In this document: piece by piece, positions 38,018 to 46,550 of the stretch
Layout of the letters: the number at the start of each line of letters is the position of its first letter
How positions within the stretch are numbered: the first letter of the stretch is position 1
Source: Arsukibacterium indicum
Lineage (GTDB): Bacteria; Pseudomonadota; Gammaproteobacteria; Enterobacterales; Alteromonadaceae
Length of the DNA: 64,000 nt
Assembly (NCBI RefSeq): GCF_019100565.1
Contig: NZ_JAHRID010000002.1
Span: 372,001-436,000 of the forward strand
Reading direction: 5' to 3'
Position numbers and translations under genes: made by a program
The notes under the pieces: generated by a model
What the model saw: the letters and a program-made list of their open reading frames with translations, nothing else
What the model was told of the DNA's origin: nothing
Databases searched by the model: none

Positions 38018-38323
38018 TTAGTCTGCCGCTACATCAGTATCGCGCGGCTTATGATTACAAGCACGGGCCAAAATCTCGATATAGAACGCCGGCAACGCTT
38101 CTGCCACCGCAGCATCAATTTTTTTATTAATCTCAGAGGTGAAAATCTGTTCTGCCTTGTCCTCTGTTGCGCCAAAGCGACAATCAAAGGTCCAGTAATC
38201 TTTGTCATCCGGCAGTGCTTTACGCCGCTCGCGGGCCAGGTACTTTTTTATCTCATGCTTAATGGCGTCTACCAAACGGGCTGGTTGCAGCTTAGGGTGA
38301 GTTAACGCGAATGTTTTTTTCAT
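38018..38323 (-). CDS. small conserved cytoplasmic protein (DUF6172-like)
   Basis: A 101-residue protein rich in charged residues: MKKTFALTHPKLQPARLVDAIKHE, then YLARERRKALPDDKDYWTFDCRFG. I recognise it as a widespread small uncharacterised family, probably DUF6172. The start at 38323 is chosen because AGGA precedes it; an upstream GTG start would add eight non-conserved residues. Possible nucleic-acid contact is suggested only by the basic helix. Confidence 0.7.
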   Translation of the reverse strand: MKKTFALTHPKLQPARLVDAIKHEIKKYLARERRKALPDDKDYWTFDCRFGATEDKAEQIFTSEINKKIDAAVAEALPAFYIEILARACNHKPRDTDVAAD

Positions 38324-38506
38324 AAAAATTCCTACAGGTGGGCACACTCACAACATAAAGCTGAACGCGCAGAATAATGCGCGCATTCTACATGGATACG
38401 CTAAAGATAACCGCCACTATCTGTAATTTAGCCGTATATTTAAACAGAGTACCAAGCTGCAACTTTACAGAGCAAGCTCAATGCCGTATCAAAAAATTCA
38501 GGAAGT

Positions 38507-39040
38507 TTACGCCGTCTGATACTGATACAACTTATTTTCTGCGCCATACAGGGAAATATTGTCTTTAAAAGCAAAGCCCAGTTTCAACAATAAAGCATTT
38601 GAACGCAGGTTATCTGGTTTAGTTACCGCCAGTACTGTGCGCAGGTTATAAGTTTGAATGGCCTGGCTAAGCACAGCCGCTGCCGCTTCCCGGGCATAAG
38701 CCTGGCCGCAAAATGCTGGCAAAAATGCAAAGCCTAAATCAGGCAAACTCAGTTCAGGCCTTTTCAGTAAACCACACATGCCAATCGGAGTGGCCGGTTC
38801 ATTAATTGAGCGCGGTGTCGCATTTTTTAGCAGCACCATATTCAGGCCAAAACCATGGGTGTGATAGCTGGCGAGTGGGCCGTTAGTTAAATAATTTTCA
38901 GCATCGGCCACGCTACGCACCTGTTTATCGGCAATATAGCGGATAAACGACTTATCGTTTAGCAGCTGCACAATAAACTGCGCATCCTGCACGGTAAAGC
39001 GGCGAATTATTAAATGCGCGGTTTCACAAATCAGGCTCAT
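38507..39040 (-). CDS. GNAT acetyltransferase (RimJ/RimL type)
   Basis: A 177-residue N-acetyltransferase: LIIRRFTVQDAQFIVQLLND at the start, FLPAFCGQAYAREAAAAVLSQA as the acetyl-CoA loop and LRSNALLLKLGF near the end. Typical length. It lies five bases downstream of the MarR gene, forming the end of an operon with the serine hydrolase. Confidence 0.85.
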   Translation of the reverse strand: MSLICETAHLIIRRFTVQDAQFIVQLLNDKSFIRYIADKQVRSVADAENYLTNGPLASYHTHGFGLNMVLLKNATPRSINEPATPIGMCGLLKRPELSLPDLGFAFLPAFCGQAYAREAAAAVLSQAIQTYNLRTVLAVTKPDNLRSNALLLKLGFAFKDNISLYGAENKLYQYQTA

Positions 39041-39045
39041 GCTGG

Positions 39046-39561
39046 CTATTGCACTCTTGTGCTCAGCCCCTGCTGCAGCTTAAACAGCAGGTGTTTTAGC
39101 TGCGCTTTTTCGTTGGCTGAAAAGTCATTAAGCACCTGTGCTGCCCGATGAAAGCGTATAGTCGTTAGTTCATCTATCACAGCCAGCCCATGCCCGGTTA
39201 AGCGGATTGGCCTTGAGCGCATATCGGTTTCACTTGGCACCCGGTCAATCAGCGCTTTATCTATTAAGCGGTTAAGACAGGTTGTTAGCGCACCAGAGGT
39301 AATGCGTACCTCCTCTAGCAACAACGACGGCTTAACCTGAAAGGGTGGCCCCTGCCTTCTGGCACAGGCCAGCACATCGTGTTCAGTCTGACACAAATTA
39401 AATGGCTTTAACTGCTGTAAACCAAGGGTATCAGCATTGGCGCCCACGCCAATTACCAAGCCAACCAGTGCCGCATCTTCAACCGGTAATTCTGGATGTA
39501 TATCATGCCATTGCCGGGCAACCCGGTTTAACAGCGCCGGCACCTGATTTATTTTATTCAT
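39046..39561 (-). CDS. MarR family transcriptional regulator
   Basis: A 171-residue winged-helix regulator: LACARRQGPPFQVKPSLLLEEVRITSGALTT then LIDKALIDRVPSETDMRSRPIRLTGHG, the latter being the wing with conserved D-R-R. It is the middle gene of an operon with the serine hydrolase upstream and an acetyltransferase downstream. The operon promoter carries a perfect 22-bp palindrome of the MarR operator type, so autorepression is likely. Confidence 0.85.
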   Translation of the reverse strand: MNKINQVPALLNRVARQWHDIHPELPVEDAALVGLVIGVGANADTLGLQQLKPFNLCQTEHDVLACARRQGPPFQVKPSLLLEEVRITSGALTTCLNRLIDKALIDRVPSETDMRSRPIRLTGHGLAVIDELTTIRFHRAAQVLNDFSANEKAQLKHLLFKLQQGLSTRVQ

Positions 39562-39607
39562 TTACAACTCCGCTGCCATATCGCAGTAACACCATAAAAA
39601 AGATAAG

Positions 39608-40984
39608 TTATTGCACTTTTTGGCCCAGCAATACATTTCCGTTTATCACAATTTTTATTGTGCCCGGCTCAAACGAGATAGTCACTTCGTCGGTGTAGGT
39701 CAGCTTCAGTTTGTTATCAGCAGCCAATACCATTAATTCTTCATTTAAAAACAATTTGCCATCAATAGCCTGCAGGGTAACGACGTTGGATTGCATCATC
39801 AGATGCTTCTGCAGTTCACCTTCAGCAAAGGCGTAATTGCCAAGCATACCGGCAAACGCCGCCACCGGCGCCAGGCTGCGCTTATCCGGCAGCGTATAGT
39901 TTATGTCATTTAAAGCAAAAAACAGTCCGGCCATTAACTGCAAAATGGGCGTATTGCCCCAGTTGGCGGTAATAGCAATAAAGTCGTCCTGCTCTGGCAG
40001 ACGCAGCATTACACTCTTGGTACCATAGCCGCTGCCGGCAGCAAAATACATCTGCTGATCGCCAAACGGTTTTAATGTCCAGCCATAACCATGCGCATCA
40101 CCATCTTCCGATTGAATATGCGGCTGAAACATCAGTTTAGTCATCTGTGGCGACAACACCTTATGCTGCTCCAGCGCCAGCATAAATTTGTGTAAGTCGT
40201 CTACGGTGGAGTACAGGCCACCGCCCGGGTTTACCCCCAGATGCTTAGCTCTGGCAGCGCTGGCAATACCCGCAGGGGTAATGCGGTAGGGTGTTGCCTG
40301 CCGGGCAATAACGTTACTGCCTTCATACACCCCACTATCGTTCAGATTAAGTGGCTTGATAATATTTTCAGTCAGATAAACTGAAAACGGTCTCTTTGAT
40401 ACCGTTTCAATAATCCGGCCCAGCAGTATAATGCCACTATTTGAATATTCATAACGGCTACGGGGCGCAAACAGCAACTGCTGGTTGTTAACCAGTTGTT
40501 CGATTTGTTCGCGTAAGCTCAGGTTCTGGTGGGCCTGAATGCCAGACTCCCGTGGCAAACCGCTGCTATGGGTCAGCAGATGATGCACGGTTACTGTTTC
40601 AGCCCAGCCGGCTGTCAGCTCGGGAATATAGCTTGCAACCGGCGCATCCAGTTTTACCTTGCCGGCATCAGCCAGTTGCAACAACGCCGCCACCGTAAAT
40701 ACTTTTGAAATTGAATTTATGGAAAACCTGACATCCGGGCTGTTTGGTACAGTGAATTCTCTGTTGGCCAGACCATAACTGGCCAGTAGCAATGGCTCTC
40801 CCTGCTGTACCACCTTAACCGTGCCGGAAAAGCCATATACATCAGCATAAGCCTGCGCTATCTCATTAAGCTCGGCACGGATAGCGTTTTCTGACGAAGA
40901 GTTGAGTGCTGATACCGACCCCGCAGCCCCGGTAAGCAATACCAACAAACCGGCAAACCAAACTTTTATCAGGCTCATTTTCAA
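39608..40984 (-). CDS. exported beta-lactamase-fold serine hydrolase
   Basis: A 458-residue protein with a signal peptide (WFAGLLVLLTGAAGSVSA). Catalytic motifs of the class C beta-lactamase/esterase group are SISK (Ser91, Lys94) and YSN (180-182), with a C-terminal small domain. It is probably a periplasmic esterase or D,D-peptidase-like enzyme rather than a true beta-lactamase. The ribosome site AAAGGAG is strong. First gene of the three-gene operon controlled from the palindrome at 41037. Confidence 0.85.
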   Translation of the reverse strand: MKMSLIKVWFAGLLVLLTGAAGSVSALNSSSENAIRAELNEIAQAYADVYGFSGTVKVVQQGEPLLLASYGLANREFTVPNSPDVRFSINSISKVFTVAALLQLADAGKVKLDAPVASYIPELTAGWAETVTVHHLLTHSSGLPRESGIQAHQNLSLREQIEQLVNNQQLLFAPRSRYEYSNSGIILLGRIIETVSKRPFSVYLTENIIKPLNLNDSGVYEGSNVIARQATPYRITPAGIASAARAKHLGVNPGGGLYSTVDDLHKFMLALEQHKVLSPQMTKLMFQPHIQSEDGDAHGYGWTLKPFGDQQMYFAAGSGYGTKSVMLRLPEQDDFIAITANWGNTPILQLMAGLFFALNDINYTLPDKRSLAPVAAFAGMLGNYAFAEGELQKHLMMQSNVVTLQAIDGKLFLNEELMVLAADNKLKLTYTDEVTISFEPGTIKIVINGNVLLGQKVQ

Positions 40985-41022
40985 TCTCCTTTATATGATG
41001 CACTGCGTTTTAAAGTCAGCGC

Positions 41023-41052
41023 ACTATAGCAAGGACTTTATCTTTACGTAAA
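41023..41052 (-). promoter_or_regulatory. promoter of the serine hydrolase-marR operon
   Basis: On the minus strand, -35 TTTACG (41047-41052), an 18-base spacer and -10 TATAGT (41023-41028). The -35 element lies in the centre of the palindromic operator. Confidence 0.5.
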
Positions 41053-41058
41053 GATAAA
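41037..41058. promoter_or_regulatory. 22-bp perfect palindrome, probable MarR operator
   Basis: TTTATCTTTAC followed immediately by its exact reverse complement. The core ATCTTTACGTAAAGAT is like sites bound by MarR-family dimers. It overlaps the -35 of the operon that encodes a MarR regulator and lies 100 bases upstream of the divergent mipA-like gene, so both could be controlled. Confidence 0.7.
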
Positions 41059-41157
41059 AGAATGACAGATCTGTTTTCCTACTTTGCACGTTAAGGTTAA
41101 TCAGATCCTATACTCAGCAATAACATTCTGGTTTAACGCAATTGATGGAATTTTCAG

Positions 41158-41985
41158 ATGAAAACGCTTAACACATTATTATTAGTTTTAGTATTTCAAA
41201 GTTTTTTATTATCAACCGCTTTGGCACAAAACAGTAAAACAGCCATGGTACCCCTGCCCTCTGTTGACGACTTTTCCCGCGGTGAAGATGGCTGGAGCTT
41301 CGGTTTAGGCCTGGGCGTTGAATATGAAACAGCCTATGAAGGCTCGGATGAGTTTGGGGTTGAAATTCAGCCTGCTGGCGCTGTGCAATGGCGCAGCGGT
41401 GACAATGTGTTCTTTTTTGCCGGTGAAGCACTTGGTTGGCGCGGGCTTCGCGCTGAAAACTGGTTAGTTGAAGCAGTCATAGGCTTTGATGAAGGGCGTG
41501 AAGAGAACGATTCTGATGACGGTCGCTTAGATGGGTTGGGTAATATAGAAGAAGGCTTTGAATTCGTACTGCAGGCCCGTCGCGCGCTGGCTGCCGATTG
41601 GCGCTATTGGTTAGTTGGCCGGGCTGTGGTCACCGAAAACGGTAATCTTGGCCTGTTTGGAGTTGGGCGTCGCTTCGGCGATAAAAATGACGGCTCAGGC
41701 CATGAAATTAATGCGGTTGTGGTATTTCACGACAGCGAATTCGCCAATACCGGTTTCGGCATAACTGCTGAGCAATCCGCTGCATCAGGCTTAAACGAAA
41801 CCAGCTTAAGCGGCGGGTTGCGCTCGTTCGGCCTGGATTACAATTATCGCCATATCGTTAACGATAGCTGGCAGATTTTCGCTGAAGCACTTTATGAGCA
41901 TTTTAGTAGCGACGTTCGCAACAGCCCCATTGCCCGCAGCAACTACGAGGCGGAAATAGGTATTGGTTTTATTTATGTGTTCTAA
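41158..41985 (+). CDS. MipA/OmpV family outer membrane protein
   Basis: A 275-residue outer-membrane barrel protein: signal peptide (TLLLVLVFQSFLLSTALAQ), GWSFGLGLGVEYETAYEGSD as the first strands, alternating aromatic strands, and the terminal IGIGFIYVF ending in Phe as barrel proteins do. MipA/OmpV proteins scaffold murein enzymes or act as minor porins. It is divergent to the marR operon and may share its operator. Confidence 0.85.
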   Translation: MKTLNTLLLVLVFQSFLLSTALAQNSKTAMVPLPSVDDFSRGEDGWSFGLGLGVEYETAYEGSDEFGVEIQPAGAVQWRSGDNVFFFAGEALGWRGLRAENWLVEAVIGFDEGREENDSDDGRLDGLGNIEEGFEFVLQARRALAADWRYWLVGRAVVTENGNLGLFGVGRRFGDKNDGSGHEINAVVVFHDSEFANTGFGITAEQSAASGLNETSLSGGLRSFGLDYNYRHIVNDSWQIFAEALYEHFSSDVRNSPIARSNYEAEIGIGFIYVF

Positions 41986-42333
41986 ATTACTCAGCGGCGG
42001 GTTTCAGATAAAACACAGGGCGATACCACAGCCCTGTTTGTTGGCGGAAGTGTCAGTGGAAATTACTTTCTGAACTTCATTTCCTGCATCAGCGCTGTGC
42101 TCATTACCGTGCGGTATTCTGCACGGTTGCCGCTCTCTTCTGCCATTTTTTCCATTGTCTTCTTAGTCCACTCCAGGTACTTAACGCGACGCTTTGTAAG
42201 CCATCAGCAAACCAGGACGTCAAGTGGTCCGTTTTCAGCAGCCACCGTAAAGGGGACAACAGCTAATAGTCACATATCCTGCTAACAATGTTATGCTTGA
42301 CAACGCTAAGATAACAGCTTCAAGGAGAATGCC
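41986..42333. other. spacer holding a decayed gene end
   Basis: About 350 bases between the mipA-like and creA-like genes. Apart from the minus-strand remnant listed separately no gene is evident. Confidence 0.5.
42063..42203 (-). pseudogene. possible C-terminal gene remnant
   Basis: A minus-strand open stretch of 46 codons ending in TAA reads like a real protein tail (WTKKTMEKMAEESGNRAEYR, then TVMSTALMQEMKFRK), yet a stop codon lies just upstream and there is no proper start apart from an internal ATG. Charged helical composition suggests the end of a lost gene. A 30-residue small protein beginning at that ATG is the alternative. Confidence 0.35.
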
Positions 42334-42798
42334 ATGCGCCCGATTTACTGTGGAATACTATTGCTGATGCTGACTGGCTGTGGCAAAAATGAAGTGGGCG
42401 ATGTGTCATTGGGGGTATTTACCACCAAGGATATTAAACTTGATGCGGTTGTCGACCCTGTCGTTACCGGGGTTACCTGCCATGTGTCCAGTATTGAGGC
42501 TAACCTGGATTTTTCCGACCCATCCGACAGCTCGATCGCCTGTCGCCAGACCGGCCCTATCACCGCCCAAATGATTGCTCAGATAGATAAAAGCAAAAAT
42601 GGTGAGGTGCTGTTTACCAAATCCAAAAGTATCTTTTTTAAAACCATGAAAATACGTCGTATTCTGGACGCTGAAAACCAAACCCTGATGTACGTCTCAT
42701 ACTCCACCAAAGAAACCTCCGGCAGCTTTAAACACAGCTTATCTACTGTGCCGTTATGGGGAACGGAGGCCTATAACGCAGCGAAAGTGCAAAATTAA
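42334..42798 (+). CDS. CreA-like lipoprotein
   Basis: A 154-residue protein with lipobox MLTGCGKN. The body matches the CreA family: VGDVSLGVFTTKDIKLDAV, VTGVTCHVSSIE, DSSIACRQTGPI, GEVLFTKSKSIFFKTMKIRR and DAENQTLMYVSYS. CreA (YjjZ-type, function unknown) is usually exported; here it is a lipoprotein. AAGGAG precedes the start. No creBCD genes are adjacent. Confidence 0.85.
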   Translation: MRPIYCGILLLMLTGCGKNEVGDVSLGVFTTKDIKLDAVVDPVVTGVTCHVSSIEANLDFSDPSDSSIACRQTGPITAQMIAQIDKSKNGEVLFTKSKSIFFKTMKIRRILDAENQTLMYVSYSTKETSGSFKHSLSTVPLWGTEAYNAAKVQN

Positions 42799-42852
42799 TC
42801 TATTTTAATAGTTCCGGTTACAAGCTCTGTTTTATCAGGAGGTATGTCAAGC

Positions 42853-43533
42853 ATGGCAGTTCAGAGCCACAATATTCAGTTATGGTGGCTGGCACTATTG
42901 GCCGGGCTTATTCCACTACTTACTATTCATGTCACTTTTGCCATTTCTGTTATAGAGGGGTTCGTGCCATGGTGCATACCCTATTGGGACAGCTGCACCA
43001 GCATTAGCCGCACAGGGCGCTATGGCACCTCTTATTTTATCTTTAAAGGTACCATGCTACCTGCAGCAGTAATCGGTATGGTGTTCTGGTGGCTTAACGG
43101 CCGTTGGTTACTGCAACTGGGTACAACCGGTTATGGCCGTCATTGGGTGCAATGGCTCGGGCTGGTGGCCTGTGTTGCCCTGGCAGCATACACGCTGGCT
43201 CTGGGGCATGAGGGTGAGGGTTTTAACATCACCCGCCGAATCGGCGTCGTACTCTATTTTTCGCTCACGTACCTGGCGCAGTTGCTGATAAGTGCTGCGC
43301 TGCAGCGGCACCATCGCTGGTATAAAACCGGAAATTATCTTATGTGGCTCTGTAAGGTGACACTAATGGTGGGAATTATTTCTGTCATTCTTACTGCGGT
43401 AGTACCTGATTTATACAGCCAGCTGGACGATGCCTTTGAATGGGTATTAGCACTACTGATAAACCTGCATGCACTGTGGCTGGCAGTGCTATGGCGGCAA
43501 AGTGCGTTTCAGGCAAGTTTGTTGGCTAAGTAA
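42853..43533 (+). CDS. six-helix inner membrane protein of unknown function
   Basis: A 226-residue protein with about six hydrophobic helices. After the first helix comes EGFVPWCIPYWDSCTSISRT, a conserved-looking cysteine- and aromatic-rich loop. The arrangement recalls Frag1/DRAM/Sfk1-type membrane proteins, but this is tentative. ATG 42853 gives a ten-base spacing to AGGAGG; ATG 42844 would leave only one base. It follows the CreA-like gene by about 50 bases and may be co-transcribed. Confidence 0.6.
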   Translation: MAVQSHNIQLWWLALLAGLIPLLTIHVTFAISVIEGFVPWCIPYWDSCTSISRTGRYGTSYFIFKGTMLPAAVIGMVFWWLNGRWLLQLGTTGYGRHWVQWLGLVACVALAAYTLALGHEGEGFNITRRIGVVLYFSLTYLAQLLISAALQRHHRWYKTGNYLMWLCKVTLMVGIISVILTAVVPDLYSQLDDAFEWVLALLINLHALWLAVLWRQSAFQASLLAK

Positions 43534-43556
43534 GCAACGTTGTGCCAGTTTTACTG

Positions 43557-43819
43557 GGGCGTGTTGACGTTTGCTGGTTAGATTTTGTTCTTCAGTCGGC
43601 GTTTTGATCGCAAAACGAGGAGTGCGATTTAGTTATTCTAAATAAACGACGAGTGACAAAGAACAAAGCGCCGCCAGATGAACCCTTCGGGCAGCGTGTG
43701 GCTGGCATTTCTACTGCGTTATCGCTTGTTCATGTAGAGTAACTACACATCACAAGCTCTGCCTTGTATAAATACCAGCCACCCAGCTGCAAAAACAACC
43801 AGCAAACGTCAACACGCCC
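43557..43819. mobile_element. 263-bp MITE-like element with 23-bp terminal inverted repeats
   Basis: The ends 43557-43579 (GGGCGTGTTGACGTTTGC and five more bases) and 43797-43819 are perfect inverted copies of 23 bases. The interior has no gene but small palindromes: TTTAG/CTAAA near 43632 and GTAG/CTAC near 43735. A CCAGT-TTT-ACTGG hairpin abuts the left end. The right end touches the TAG of the flavoreductase gene. No clear target duplication was seen. The structure is that of a non-autonomous transposable or repeated intergenic element. Confidence 0.7.
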
Positions 43820-45170
43820 TAATAAAGATCACGATGATAGCAGCCCTGCTCGATTAAATGATGATAGGTTGCTGTGCCCAAAGCGAGTTGCAGTTGGGCA
43901 TCCACTGCGCTACCCATGCCATCATAGCGGCCACAGACGTAAATGTGGCCGCTTGAACCAATAAAACGTGCAATTTGCGCCGCATTTTTTTGGACAAGGT
44001 CCTGAACATAGCAGGGGTTGGCCGGGTCTTGGGAAAACGCATAGTCAAGCTGATGCAACATGCCGGCTTGCTGCCAGCCTGCCAGCTCTGCTTTTAACAA
44101 CGGGTTCAGATCAGCCGAACGTTCGCCATATATAAGCCATACCGGGCCGGGAGGCTGCTGCAGTGTCTGTCTTGCCTGCTTTGCCAGATGGATCCGCTCT
44201 GAAAGATGGCCGCGAATGCCTGCCAGGCCACTGCCTGCGCCAATTAACAGCAGCGGCGCCTGCGCATCATTAATATGACATGACGGGTTTGGCTGCAGCT
44301 GCATATTTACTGTGCCATCCAGGGTTAAATCTTGCGTTAGCCAACCAGAGCAGAGTCCCGGCTGGCTATGCTCATCTATATGCTGGCGTATGATTAACTG
44401 CATTTCATTGCTTTGCGGAACAGAGGCTACCGAGTAACGCCGCGCGGCTACTTCAGGATTATTCTCAGGTGATATTGCTACCAGATCGCCGGCACGCCAG
44501 TGTGGTAGTGGCTGGGTGCTGGTAAAGCGCAGCAAATACAATCCGGGCTGTGTTTGCGAATTTAACCGCTGCCGCACCAGCAACTGCCAGCTTTGCGTTG
44601 TGTTAGCGGCCGCGTTCACAAGCTGACTCTTGTCGAAGGTTTGCAGCGGTGCACTGGCTCTGGCGCCGAGTTGAGCCAGGGTGGTGTACAAATCGGCACC
44701 AAACTGACAAAACTTCGGGTAACTGCGATCCCCCAAAGCCAGCACGTCAAAACTCAGTGAACTAAGCAGGCTCTGCCCGGGATCAGCATTATCGGGGACC
44801 TCGCTACGGGGCTTGTCGCTAAGGGCGTTGGCGCCACCGGCTTTAGTAAGAGCCTGCAATTCGCGGTAAAAACGCCGGCCGTTATCAGGCGGCTCGCCAT
44901 CACCATAAGTACTCACCACAAAAATGGCTTTTCAACCTGAGTCAGTTGCCGTGGCTGCAGTTCAGACAATGCCCTGACACTGGCTTTAGCCGGCCCGCCC
45001 AGTGCCTGTTGCTGCTGAAGCGCAAGCGCTCTGGCAGTACCACTCTGGCTGGCATAGGCCACCAGTAAGGGTAAACTGGCAGTCGCGTCTGAGCGCTGAC
45101 GGTGACGCCACAAAACGCTTAGTGTCCACCCCAGCCAGCACAGGCTGAGCAATATGGCCAGCATCGTCAT
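43819..45170 (-). pseudogene. sulfite-reductase-type flavoreductase, split by a frameshift
   Basis: The intact protein would be about 449 residues: one N-terminal membrane helix (MTMLAILLSLCWLGWTLSVLW), a flavodoxin domain (LLVAYASQSGTARAL) and a FAD/NADPH ferredoxin-reductase module (RRYSVASVP, CSGWLTQDL, LLLIGAGSGLAGIRG, IYVCGRYDGMG, ending RDLY). The frame breaks near 44929-44932. Frame one reads VEKPFLW then stops; the other frame resumes VSTYGDGEPPDNG. Adding one A to the AAAA run restores VEKAIFVVSTYGDGEPPDN. It is therefore a one-base deletion or a sequencing error. The start overlaps the DUF4198 stop by one base. The expected role is reduction of imported iron complexes at the inner membrane. 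Confidence 0.85.
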
Positions 45171-45994
45171 TACAGCGGTAACACCTCAAAGGTGGCAGCA
45201 TAACTGCCGGTACGAACGGTGGCCGGTTTGGCAACGTTATCGTCGCGATAGCTGGCTTCCAGAAAATACATGCCGGCGTGCGGCCAGGTTATATTGATTT
45301 CACCTTGCTGATTAGTTGTCAGGGTGATAGCTTGCTGGCTGTAGCGATAGCGCATGCCACCCGGCACCACTTCTACTTCAGCACCCTGAGCTGGCTGACC
45401 GTCAATTAATAATCTGAAGGTTGCCGTTTCAGTGGCATACAAATCATTGGGGTGGGTTATAGGTAGCAGCTCTAAACCCTGTTTTGTCGGCTGTAAAGCG
45501 CCGGTGGTGGGGGCGCCAACCGTAACAAAGGTTTCAATCCGGCGCCAGCCGCGCGACACAGTAAGATCGGTAGCCTCTGCTGGCACCGCAGTGGAAAATT
45601 CCGCTTCATTGGCCGTTTGCCCCCTGCCCGGCCACATTTTCCGGTTACCCGCTTCGTCACGCCAGAACGCCCGTAAGCCACCCGATGCCGTGGCAATTTT
45701 ATAAGTGCCCTGCTGGGCCAGCGGTACATCAAACACACTGCGGTACCGCCCTTTGCTGGTGTTGATAATATCAATTACGTTGCCATCTGGCGCAGTAACC
45801 TCAATGCCCTCCAGCGACATCGCAACATGATCCGGGTGAAACAAGGTATTTGAGATCGCAGCATCTACCGTCACCAGGGCATCGTCGCCGGATAATACCG
45901 TGGCACTGGGCTCCAGCCATGCCCGGTGGGCTTGGGCTGTCGTTGCCATGGTCATGGCCGCGATGGTAGTAAATAGCAGAAAAGTGAAACGCAT
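45170..45994 (-). CDS. DUF4198 periplasmic protein
   Basis: A 274-residue exported protein (signal ending TTAQAHRAW). The mature start HRAWLEPSATVLSGDDALVTVD and the C-terminal Ig-like part (TNQQGEINITWPHAGMYFLEASY) are typical of DUF4198, associated with metal transport. Fourth gene of the iron-regulated operon, coupled by one-base overlap to the flavoreductase. Confidence 0.87.
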   Translation of the reverse strand: MRFTFLLFTTIAAMTMATTAQAHRAWLEPSATVLSGDDALVTVDAAISNTLFHPDHVAMSLEGIEVTAPDGNVIDIINTSKGRYRSVFDVPLAQQGTYKIATASGGLRAFWRDEAGNRKMWPGRGQTANEAEFSTAVPAEATDLTVSRGWRRIETFVTVGAPTTGALQPTKQGLELLPITHPNDLYATETATFRLLIDGQPAQGAEVEVVPGGMRYRYSQQAITLTTNQQGEINITWPHAGMYFLEASYRDDNVAKPATVRTGSYAATFEVLPL

Positions 45995-46024
45995 AATGTT
46001 GCTCCTTAATAAAATACCGCTGCG

Positions 46025-46534
46025 TTAAAAATGTAAACGAATAGCGCTAAGCTCATGCTGACCTGTAACTTCGAGTGGCAATTGTTGCGCTGCTAATGGC
46101 AGCTCCAGCGGCAGTTGTAATACTTCCCGCCCGCCTACTTCCCGCGCGGCTTCAACCACCAGGTGGTATTTGCCCGGCGCCAGTGTGGCCAGGGCGTCAG
46201 TCAACTGAGTGCTGATAATATGCTGCCCCGGGCCGCGGGTTGCGCCGGTCAGTCCGTCCACCGGCATACTTAAGCCGCGGCCACCACGGCGCCACCACTG
46301 GCGCAGGTCTTTTAACCAGTCTTGTCCTTCGCCATTTGCCATCGCCACGTCATACCACAGTGCGACGTGGGTCGGCTGGCGCTTCTCATCCTCAATCCAT
46401 ACCGCCACATAAGGGGCATGGTATTCCGCTACCTCCAGCTGCGGTAAGGTCACGGTTAACTTAAGCTGCGACGGTGTCGCTGCAATACTGAAGCCGCTGA
46501 CCAGACACAGTAATCCCACTATTATTAAACGCAT
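46025..46534 (-). CDS. DUF2271 periplasmic protein
   Basis: A 169-residue exported protein (signal SGFSIAATP). AEYHAPYVAVWIEDEKRQPT, followed by WLKDLRQWWRRGG and GKYHLVVEAAREVGGRE, are DUF2271 hallmarks. These proteins accompany PepSY membrane proteins and TonB receptors. Third gene of the operon; its exact role is unknown. Confidence 0.87.
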   Translation of the reverse strand: MRLIIVGLLCLVSGFSIAATPSQLKLTVTLPQLEVAEYHAPYVAVWIEDEKRQPTHVALWYDVAMANGEGQDWLKDLRQWWRRGGRGLSMPVDGLTGATRGPGQHIISTQLTDALATLAPGKYHLVVEAAREVGGREVLQLPLELPLAAQQLPLEVTGQHELSAIRLHF

Positions 46535-46550
46535 GGTTTTTCCTTTTTAG

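Noticed and set aside
39608..40984. Beta-lactamase resistance gene
   Set aside because: The SxxK and YSN motifs belong to the broad serine hydrolase/esterase group; nothing specific to antibiotic hydrolysis is seen.
44913..45170. Programmed ribosomal frameshift in the flavoreductase
   Set aside because: The AAAAG context lacks a classical X XXY YYZ heptamer in the right register; mutation or sequencing error is simpler.
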